Assembly: GCA_964019335.1 (NCBI GenBank)
Contig: OZ025755.1
Coordinates: forward strand, 1-64,000
Length of the DNA: 64,000 nt
Direction of reading: 5' to 3'
DNA from: Diplonema japonicum
Taxonomy: Eukaryota > Euglenozoa > Diplonemea > Diplonemida > Diplonemidae
Numbering within the stretch: position 1 is the first letter of the stretch; each line of letters opens with the position of its first letter. The translations under genes and the position numbers were made by a program. The notes beneath the pieces are model-generated. The model was not told the origin of the DNA and ran no database searches. It was given only the letters and a program-made list of their open reading frames with translations. Shown here piece after piece: positions 28,143-37,400 of the stretch.

Positions 28143-28257
28143 TGCTCACTGTGTGGTGGACTTCTTTGAAAAGCGACTCTTGAAGAAATATAAAAAAAAA
28201 AAAAAAAAAACTGCAACAGACCAAACGGAAAATAACGTCTCTCTCTCTTTTTTTTTT

Positions 28258-29595
28258 TTATTTCGCTACAAATTCTGCAGCCTTTGTTTCAAACACGCCG
28301 ATGTGGGAGAACATGTCTCCTTCGGACGAGCTGTTTTCCTTCAGCTGCTCGATCTCATCTCTGAGGCTCTGCTCCGTGTCCTGCATTTCTTTTATTCTGG
28401 CTTGCAGCATAGTGATCTCATCCACGGCCATTGTGTGCCGTTGCACCGCTGCGAGCGCGCGGGTGTTGTGCGCGCGAGACTTTTTCTGCGCGGCAATGAC
28501 GTCCATGCTCAGCTTTGTGGTGAGCTCCTCGCTTTTTTGGAGCTTGTTTGCGGAGATGGTGATCTCCCGCTCCTGCTCGCCTATCTTGTCGGCCATCGCA
28601 CGTAACTTATCTTCAAACGACCCAAAAACAGGTATCCACGAAACGTTGGGAATCAGATTGTGCATGTCCTCGTAGTACCTTTCCTCCCTTGAGGCGTAGA
28701 TCACATGGCGCCATGCTTTCAAAGTCAGCTGAAGAATATTACGTGTTGTACGTCGTTCGAGCATCGTGTCGGTTTGGCTGAGGATTCTGCAGTACCTCCT
28801 TCGACCGAGCACTACTTTACGCCAGATGGACCACGACCATAGGTACATGTGCTTCTTCGCGCGCTGCAGCTCCTCCACGACGGCGTTGTTCTCCCACGTC
28901 ACAAGCTGCGAGTTTTTAAAGTACGGGAGTTGGTTGAGGTACTGCTCAGTGTGTGACGTGATGGAGTGCCATTTGTCGCTTGGCAGCGTTGTGTAGAGAG
29001 CATTGAAGATGACGCTCCGGATAGACAGGAAGACAGACGAATATCTCCCAAGATCTGCTGCGCATCTATCGTAGATAGCACATGCTACTGCAAGTTGCAG
29101 CTCATCACATAGTTTTGTCGATTCCGGTGATTCAAGAGCAGTGCGTGATGGTATATACATATTTTGTGTTGTCACGCCGACGCGTCTCGCGTAGCTGTCC
29201 ACAGCGTACAGCATGTCTTGGCATAGATCGACGTTGTCACGGTTTGTAGGGGTGAGGGCCTCGTAGGCTGCTTCTCTTGATAGGAGCCATTCTACGTACT
29301 TCGTGCCCACCCTGTCTTTTAAGAGGGGTTGTGTGTCGTCGGTCTGTTTCATGATTATTTTCACGGATTCGGCCGTTTCCCACTCCGCCACTTGCATGGC
29401 GTGGTACGGGGATAACGTTCGGAAAGCATCGCAGACTTGAAACACCTCTCCGTCGCCGTCGTTCATTCCCAGGTCTCCCCCTACTGGTACTCTCGGAACG
29501 ACCCCCTGTAGACTCTCTAAAAGAACTCGTCTTCCTTTGCTCTTGCATCGCTTCTGTGGTTTTGGCAACGCGGGGACCGTGGGTGTGTGATACAT
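28258..29595 (-). CDS. helical protein with C-terminal coiled coil
   Basis: 445 residues from MYHTPTVPALPKPQKRCKSK. The central third is helical. Two Trp-containing segments (HMYLWSWSIWRKVVLGRR and LTLKAWRHVIYASREE) recall the spacing of Sfi1-type centrin-binding repeats, but only two are seen. The last 140 residues are coiled coil (KIGEQEREITISANKLQ, MLQARIKEMQDTEQSLRDE). The start is preceded by a run of T, then AAAAG and a 7-nt leader, consistent with a trans-splice acceptor at 29602-29603. A centriolar or cytoskeletal role is possible; function unknown. Confidence 0.7.
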   Translation of the reverse strand: MYHTPTVPALPKPQKRCKSKGRRVLLESLQGVVPRVPVGGDLGMNDGDGEVFQVCDAFRTLSPYHAMQVAEWETAESVKIIMKQTDDTQPLLKDRVGTKYVEWLLSREAAYEALTPTNRDNVDLCQDMLYAVDSYARRVGVTTQNMYIPSRTALESPESTKLCDELQLAVACAIYDRCAADLGRYSSVFLSIRSVIFNALYTTLPSDKWHSITSHTEQYLNQLPYFKNSQLVTWENNAVVEELQRAKKHMYLWSWSIWRKVVLGRRRYCRILSQTDTMLERRTTRNILQLTLKAWRHVIYASREERYYEDMHNLIPNVSWIPVFGSFEDKLRAMADKIGEQEREITISANKLQKSEELTTKLSMDVIAAQKKSRAHNTRALAAVQRHTMAVDEITMLQARIKEMQDTEQSLRDEIEQLKENSSSEGDMFSHIGVFETKAAEFVAK

Positions 29596-29859
29596 TGTTT
29601 TCTTTTAAAAAAAAAAAAAAAAACAACAAAAAAACGCTCACATGGTTATCCTTTTTTCCCCGCTTTTCTTTGGTGGTGATTGTGAGTGGGCGGAAAGAAA
29701 AAAAAGGGGGGGGGGAACGGGGTTTTTTTTTTGGTCCATTTTCTTTTTGATTGTTGCCGTTTCTTTTTTTTTTTTTTTTTTTGAAAAGAGAGGAACAAAA
29801 AAGGTGGATAGGGGGGTGGGGTGGAAGGGAACAATATTCAATTTTCAATTGTTTTTTTT

Positions 29860-30085
29860 TTTTATCTCACTTTTCAGAAATTTCTTCACTCTGGAAGGTA
29901 TTATCTATATTGGTTGGGGCCTCATAATTTGATTTTTTATTAGCAGAAATCCCCCCGGCCTGTCTGTGCAGCAGGTAAACTATAAAAAAATTTCATAATC
30001 GTCACTACCATAATCTGATTTTGGTGGTTTTGTCCCATTTTTTCGAGTCAACGGAGTGACACAATTTCTGAAAAGTGAGATAAAA
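29860..30085. mobile_element. MITE-like element with about 32-bp inverted ends
   Basis: The left end TTTTATCTCACTTTTCAGAA and the right end (inverted) agree over about 32 bp with three mismatches (right end at 30054-30085). The 160 bp between is non-coding and holds two related copies of CATAAT.TGATTTT. No clear target-site duplication, because both flanks are T/A rich. Confidence 0.65.
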
Positions 30086-30596
30086 TTACTTATTTGCAGC
30101 CAGATTATGGCCGTTCCTTTCATTCTCGAACTTTTTTTTTAAAATTTAAAGCATTGAGGAAGGTAGAAAGGGGGGGGGGGGGGGGGGGGTTAGAGGGGGG
30201 GGCAGGAGGAATCAATACCCCACCGCCGCTTTCTTTCTACTAGATTCACAAATGCTTTGCCTTTACACAATTGAAATGACTTCAGTCTCCCCTCCGTTCC
30301 TTTTTCCCTCTTCCCCCCGCCACTCTTTTTTTTATTTCTTCATTTCTTTTTTTTTTTTTCCGGGGGCCGAAAAATAAAAAGAGACATTTAAAAAAAAATA
30401 TCGACACAATTAATGCGAACAGATAAAAAAAGAACACAAAAAAATAGACAGAATAACTGGAGGGGGAGGGGAGACAAAGAACGTTTTTCTGACAGGGGGA
30501 AGAAAAAAATTTCACGAGAAAAAAAAATTACAAAAAAGAAGAAAAAAAAAACTCATTTCTCTATATCTAGTGGGTAAAAAAGAACACCCACACCAC
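30086..30596. other. intergenic, low complexity
   Basis: A long G-run (about 30170-30190), A/T runs and pyrimidine-rich DNA. No gene seen. Confidence 0.7.
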
Positions 30597-32956
30597 TCAC
30601 GGCTCGTACCGGTCACTGATGTCATATGGGGGGCTCCAGCTGTGATTTTTTTTTTTTTTTTTTTTTTTTCCCATCGTCTCCCCTCTTCATACCTAGTTTC
30701 ATTCGTTAAATTATTGTGATAATAAGACGCACCCTCATCAGTTAGGTATTCACACCAGTCCCCTATAGTGTTGACAGCCTGATCCCCAGGGTTGTGGTCC
30801 GGACTGTCGGTGAAGCCCACTCTTTTGGTGATCTTTACAGAGGGAGGCTGTGACTGCTGCTGCTGATGTTGCAGAGCTGAGGAATGACTCCGCAGAGAGC
30901 ACGCAGGGCATTCCGGTAGCGATGCCCCTTTTCGGGACAACAACATGAAACCGTTCTCCACCTGTGGTTTTTTTTTTTTTTTTTTTTTCCTCTCCCCCAC
31001 ACTGTTTTCCCATACCAAGCAGTCATGTTCATGATCAAAAGGATCCCGCTCGATCAAAGGTTCCTTCTCAACAGGAACGTCAGGAGCTGGCATGTAATGC
31101 TTCAGATAGGTAGAGGCAGCCTTCGGAGCAAGGGTTGCGATGAGCTCCTCCCCTTCCTTGTCGTCGGGGTCAATGGAACACCCGAAGTATTTCTTGTAGT
31201 ATTGCCGACCTTGAAAGAGGGTCTGACCCTGTTCAAACGCCTCCTGTAGGTTGGCCCGTCTCCCCGAGCATGTGTCGAAGATAAGGCACAGGATGTCGGC
31301 AAAAGCCTTCACGATGAGCACGATTGTCCCAAGCACCATGAGGAAGGAGGCCCCATGATACACGCCGTTAGAAGAGTCGCGCAGGCCGAATGAAATACTG
31401 TACAACACCATCGCAAGGAGCTGGATGAAAGCAGCGAGGTTCAGAGCGTGGTTGTCAAACTTCGAAGCCCATGGACGGAACCACAGACAGGCCGCAAGAA
31501 AAACCGTTTGCAACACCGACATAACGCTGAACTGGATGATACAAGCATTCCACCCTGATATATCGATCACACCCAAAAACGACACCACAACTATGGCCGT
31601 CAGCTCGATGAGGATGAACCGGCTCCTGGTTGCAGCGTAACTTTCGAACAGCAACCCGTAGGTCTGCACGAGCCTTCGTTTTGTGGATGAGACCCATTCT
31701 CCTTTTCCCAGGAAGTATTCTCTCCGGCGAGTCTGCGGTCCTGCGTGAATGTACACTGCACCCATTCGTCTGTAATCCCATTTGCCAAGCTTCCACCACA
31801 CGAACACGATGCCTGATAAGTTGATAAAGAGTAACGTTACGACGCCGAACGCGCGTTCCGACGGGCTGCCCGTTATGATGAGCCGCCATGAACAAGTCGC
31901 GATGGCCTGGTACCCAAACAGCACGAACAACAGGCTGTAGTGTGGGTACCGAACCGTCTCTTGAAGCTGCCGGAACTCCGTCAGCGTGACGCCGCCGCAG
32001 CATTTCATCTCGTTCCGGTTTTCGGAGAGCTTCGCCCTTTTCATACCGGCTTCGTCACGTTCAAGCCCTTTGCATTGCCATTGGACAAATACGAGGGATA
32101 GATGAACCAGAACAGGAACGAACGCGAGAAGGAGGTTTGAGATCAACCCTCCAAGGTAGTGTCTGTTCGGTCCTGTTCCAATGGAGTACTGAGCAGGGTT
32201 GGTGGCGAGGTCAAGGGCGTCGTGTGTGACGCCGCATTTCATGTGCAGCAGCAAGAGGTGGCGCGAGGACGACATGACGGCAGTGTTGCTTGCGCCGAAC
32301 AGTACCGACGACACCGCCACCACCTCCAGAACATCCGCAAGAGTTTGCTGCAGGTCGTCCCGCTGCGCATCGTCGTTGATCGTGATCATGAACGGCCCCG
32401 ACGGGGTTGTCCCGCTGTGCAGCAACATGGGACCCAATGTGATCGTCAGGTGCTCGTCGCCCTGCGGGATTTTGTACCGTCTAGCCTTGGGGAACACAAT
32501 ATCGATTCTGCATGGTTCGGCGGTCGGGCAGTCTTTCGTGGACTTGAAGACGTCGAACGGGCGTGGCTGAGAGGCGTGCAGCATCCCGCCATACGATTCT
32601 GGAAAAACAACTGATGCCAGACTTGACTCGACCTTTAAATAAAGCCCCGCTGTAGGGTTGTGCAAAGAGTTGCTTGTCCCGTGCATTGTGGCCGGGTCTC
32701 GGAAATAGTTCCCTGGTGCGACGCCCAGGGTGATCGAGAAGCCGTTCTCTCGCACATCGCTCTCCCACAAGCTCGTCTTTCCTATCAAGATACCCACGGT
32801 GTCGGGGGGGCCGTCCCATACTGGGAGTGTAGGGGTTGTCGCCACGACTTGTTCAGGTGTAGCCTCCGGGACGGTGACAACGGCCGGGACCTCGATTATC
32901 TTCGAGGCACCGGCATCGATGAGGAGCACGAGGAGCAACGCCTCTTGCAGCACCAT
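30597..32956 (-). CDS. multi-pass membrane protein with C-terminal WW domain
   Basis: Three exons (introns 30962-31000, 39 nt, and 30640-30692, 53 nt) give 755 residues. An N-terminal signal-like segment (MVLQEALLLVLLIDAGA) precedes about 250 residues of probable lumenal/extracellular domain. Then come about seven hydrophobic segments (LLLAFVPVLVHLSLVF, LFVLFGYQAIATCSW, VVTLLFINLSGIVFVWW, LIELTAIVVVSFLGVI, and three more up to VLGTIVLIVKAFADILC). The cytosolic tail ends in DWCEYLTDEGASYYHNN then ETSWSPPYD, a WW domain that exists only after removal of the second intron. WW domains bind Pro-rich ligands. The membrane region is not recognised; a receptor or channel-like protein is possible. Confidence 0.75.
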
Positions 32957-33060
32957 TTCTATTCCATTTGTGTGTGTTCTGTTCTTTTTTTTTTCTTCTT
33001 CTTCTTTTAGTTGGACTATTCAGCTGTAAGAGAGAGAAAAAAGAGAGAGAAAACTTTTTC

Positions 33061-34259
33061 TCACGCCTTCCATGGGCGGTAGTACTCTTCCTCCGTCATC
33101 CCTACCCTCACCACGTCTAGCAAACGGGTATTGTTGTAATCGACTACAACCGAAATGTGAGCCGCCTGTAGGAGAGGTGAGAGAGAAGAAAAAGAGAAAA
33201 AAAAAAGAGTTCGCCATACGTTTTCTACAGCTTCGTCGTCCCCGTACTCCGACATGTCGTGTCGCTTCGCGATGGATATGTAGTCTAGGCTGCCGTGTTT
33301 TATGCTCTCGTTGTATTTGCTACGCAGCATTTCCTTGATTGTCTTGGCCGGGGGGTATTTGTAGGTGGTCTCCCTGCGGTCGGAACGGACCATCTTCTTC
33401 AGCTCCTCTTTCACCTGCTTCAACCCGGCATAGATAGCAGGGGCTTCCGCACGATGCTCCGGAGAGAGGTACACATTTCGCGAACTAAAAAATAAAAATA
33501 AAAAAATCTTTTTGAAGAAAAAAAATATATATATTTATACCTCATAGCAAGTCCGTCGATTTCACGCACAACAGGGCACACCGTGAGCTGGGTGGGGATG
33601 TGCATGTCTTCGATGAGGCGGTGCAGGACAACGCACTGTAGAGCGTCCTTCTGCCCCACATAGACCATGTTCGGTTGGACTATGTTGAAAAGCTTGTTGC
33701 AGATGGTGGCGACGCCCCTGAAATGTGTCGGGCGCGATACTGCTTCAGGCAGCGTTTCTATGCCCTCGTAGTTAACGTACATCTTGTGTGATGGAGGGTA
33801 CATCAGCTCGTCGTTCGGGAGGAACACTGCATCTACACCTGCCTCGTGAAGAATTCTGAGGTCTCGCTCAAGGTTCCGCGGGTATTTCGACACATCTTCG
33901 TTTGCCCCGAACTGCGTTGGGTTCACGTAGATGCTCACCGCAGTGAAAACGCATTCCGCTTGGCTCGCCTCAATCAGCGCCATGTGCCCATCATGTAACG
34001 ACCCCATTGTCGGAACGAACCCCAACGCATATTTCCTGTTCAACCTGCTTGGTGGTGTTGTGTGCCTCAGTACTCTCGACCTCTCTATCATCTGCTTCGG
34101 CTTTCTCACCACCGCCATCTCCCCCAGCATCGTCACCGTTGCCGGGTTGAATTTCTCGGGGGTCCACAATGTCGTCTGCGGCAACCCAGACTGCCGAAGG
34201 TTCATGGGATCGCTGCCTCCCAACATGTCACCAATCCGCAGAATGCAGTTCCTCCTCAT
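33061..34259 (-). CDS. panC: pantothenate synthetase (pantoate-beta-alanine ligase)
   Basis: Three exons (introns 33485-33540 and 33166-33219) give 362 residues. It makes pantothenate from pantoate, beta-alanine and ATP. Motifs seen: FVPTMGSLHDGHMALI (the HxGH nucleotide-binding signature), VNPTQFGANEDVSKYPR, VYVGQKDALQ, and, restored across intron 1, REIDGLAMSSRNVYLSPEHR. Intron 2 removal gives DEAVEN/AAHISVVVDY. An N-terminal extension of about 75 residues (MRRNCILRIGDMLGG) is absent from bacterial enzymes and could carry targeting information or reflect an earlier-than-real start. The gene completes vitamin B5 synthesis if pantoate formation is also present elsewhere in the genome. Confidence 0.92.
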
Positions 34260-34416
34260 CTCCCTGCTTGGATGGATTTTCTTCTCTTTGTTCCTCTCAT
34301 AATTAAAAAGAAGAAATGCCCAACGAGAAACAAAAAAAAAAAAGGAGGGGGCAGGAGAAACTGTAAAGTGTCTCCATATCAAAAAAAGGGGGATCGCTAC
34401 GGTGAAGGGGGGGTTT

Positions 34417-37400
34417 TTATAAGCTTGCAATTCCTAGCTTCTCAAGAGCAAGCTGTAGCGGTAGCTTGCGGGGCTCTCTCGTGCTGTTGGGGTTTGTGAT
34501 AATGACCTGTGTCCCAGTGGAAGGTGACTCCGACTCTTTCAGTTGCCGGACCAGCTGGCGGGGCTGGGGGGCTGGGCGATATAAACGTTTGCTGATTTTA
34601 ATCTTCTGTGGACCTGGGTTGACTGCCTGCTCTCTCGGGAGTTGAATATTCGGCCTTGGTGACAACCTAGGGGACGAGAAAGCCGAGACCAGCCTACCTG
34701 GAGACCTTGGACTTGCTGTGTCTAGTTTTTGCACAGCTTGTTTCTGCAAGTTCGGAGGACCTTCGAAAGAGAGTGTTTTGAAGTCCAACACAGGCAGCTG
34801 GCACGGCGACTGGTTTTTCATTTTCCCCACCTGCCTTACCGAATGTGCGCTGGAAAGTCCCTGCTTGATGATCACTGATTCCTGCTTCATGAACACTGGC
34901 GGTTCTGGTTTCTCTATTTTAGCCATCTGAAAGTGTTGCTGCTGATTCTTTAAAAGTCCTGGTTTCGAGACCGTTCTTGATCCCATGGCACCACCAGCCT
35001 GCCTGGGGGACGCTGCAGAGCCGCCCATTCGGGGCGTGTGCGACAGTGAAAGTAATCCCCCACCCATAGTCACATGTTTTGGTGTCACGATTCCCTTCTC
35101 CTTCGGGTTCTCGCTCTGAAACATTTGTGTCGGCTTCTTCACTTGCAGAGGCCCGGTCAATGTGGGGCTGTCGACCGTCTGGCTTCTGGCTGTCAAAACA
35201 GTGGTTTCCGTTACAGTCGGCTCCAAGTTGTACCTCTGCCTTGGTCCCTGACTCTTCCCTGGTTTTTTCGTTTTCGCGCCCTGAGCGTTAGCACCAATGG
35301 ACAATGGCCTGCCGGGTGCCGTCTTCCCCTGCCGCATTGCCTGAACAGGTTCCGCGCCTTTCACCGTGGGCGCTCCTTTCTGGTTGCTGATGCTGATACT
35401 GATGTTGTTGCTGTTGTTGTTGCTGTTGCTGTTGCTGTTTCTGTCGGTCTGGTAGTTGCCCCCTTGTCCTACAATGCTAAAGCCGTTGTTTACAGATTGG
35501 GGTGTTTGTCCCTGCTTGCGCTGTCTCCCCTGCCCTTTCACTAACTTTCCCTCTCCCCCTTGAATAGGTAACTTCTTGGAGTCGCCTTCCTGCAGCCTCA
35601 TTGTGCCAGGGTCCAACAGGGAGCCGAATGGGTCGAATTCGCTCGTGCCTTTGCTTTTTACCACAGGGGTGGCGACTTGAGCCTTAATATCGATCATCTT
35701 GTCATGTTGTATTCCCTGAACCTGCACTGTTAGAGCGTGTCGCTCCTGTGCTTGTGGTTGATGTGCTTGTGGTTGATGTCGTTGCTTGACAGCCTTTTCA
35801 GGAGGGGTTGGAGGCGTCTGTTTCGCATCTATGGTGCGGCTGTCCAGCAAGATGGTGGGGTTATCATGTGTGTAATTTTCCGCAGCAGGTTGGCGGGGTG
35901 GTGTCGAGTCTGGTCGTTTCGCAGTAGCAGGCGAGGAGAGGGGTGCAGAGGCCAAGGATGCGGCAGGTGCTTTTGTATTTCCTGCTAAAAATAGGTTAGT
36001 GTTGACAGTGCTGAAAAGGATAGCTGAGGCAGGCTGCGGTTTGACAGCCTCCACATTCTCGCTGGCAAGAGGGCTATCTGTTGCGCCTCGATCCGGTGCA
36101 CGAGTGTCCGTCTCGTTCATCAGGAAGAAGGCCGGCTTTGTGTCGCTCGGAACAACAGGAGAGGGCATCTCCTTCATGACTTGGTTTGTAGAAGTAGGTG
36201 GCACGGGCCTCACGGCAGCGGAAGGCTGTCGCTGCGGCTCTGGTTCAGCTTCAGAGTCAAGCACCAAAGGCTGTAAAATAGATGGGTCAACAGGAGTATC
36301 AGCTGGCGACCTTGCAACGGGCTGCTCAACAGGAGTATCAGGAAGCGCCATCCGAAAAACGACAGGCTGCGTGGGAGGTGAGATGGCTTGACTCGAAACT
36401 GGCGGAGTCACAGCCCCTGGCACGGACGGCTTAGCAGGTTGAGTGGCGATGACAAGCCTGTCGGGCACGTCTGTAATTGGTGGGCTGCTGGCTGGGAGCG
36501 GGGCAGTCGCCTTGAAATCAGGCACCGACGGCTTAGCGGACTGAGTGGTGACGTCGGGTATATCAGCTAATGGTGGGCTGCTGGTTGGGAACAACACCGT
36601 CTCTGTAAAATCCACCTCGCTAGCAGGGCTAGGGAGATCGGGGTTGCCAGGAGGGGATTCTTGCAGAATAAGGGGAGCCGGGGTGGGGGAACAGTCGCCC
36701 TGGGCAACTCGTGCGGGTAGCATGAAGACATCCTCGGTGGGAGAATCCGAAATAAAATCGGTGTTAGAGCTACAGGAAGTCACGTGCGGGACAGTGATGC
36801 AAGCTGAGGGTGGTGTACAGATGGTGTCCGTCAACACATGAAGCTCCTTGTCGGTGGGTGAGTTGGGTGCATTCTTTTTCCGTGTCTTGATATGCGAGTT
36901 CCCTGTCGCAGAACAATAGGGCGACGATGTTTGTGCCCGGTTGCAGTCTGGGCATTTGACGGCCTCAAACTTCTCGATGGCAAAGGCAAGGGCTGAGTTA
37001 GCGGCCACTTCTTGCTTGGCATTCTTGCGTTCTTGTTGCTCAAGCAGGTTCCGCAACCTGCCCAGCCCAACGGCGTCGCTTGCGTACCCCACGAAGAATG
37101 CGGAAAACTCCTCGAAAACAGGGCCTTCCAGCGCGTTGCAGAAAGCGCGGAACCGATGGCGCCGCTCGGCTCGGGACCGTGAGGACCTGTTGATCGACAT
37201 GGCCTTCCTTCCCGTGACAGGGACACAATCACTTGAGACGTTTGGGTCTGACCAGACGGGGCTTGAAAAGTCGGCGGTGGCATTGATCTTGGCTTTGTTT
37301 TTCGCGACTAGTTTTTTGAACGTGTTTCTCGGTTGCGGGCTTGCCGGGGAGGAGGCCGTGTGAGTTAGAGTCTTCGATGCCTCAAGAGTTTTCTCTTCTG

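Noticed and set aside
30960-31005. Poly-Lys insertion in the WW-domain membrane protein
   Set aside because: It is intronic; splicing removes it and keeps the frame.
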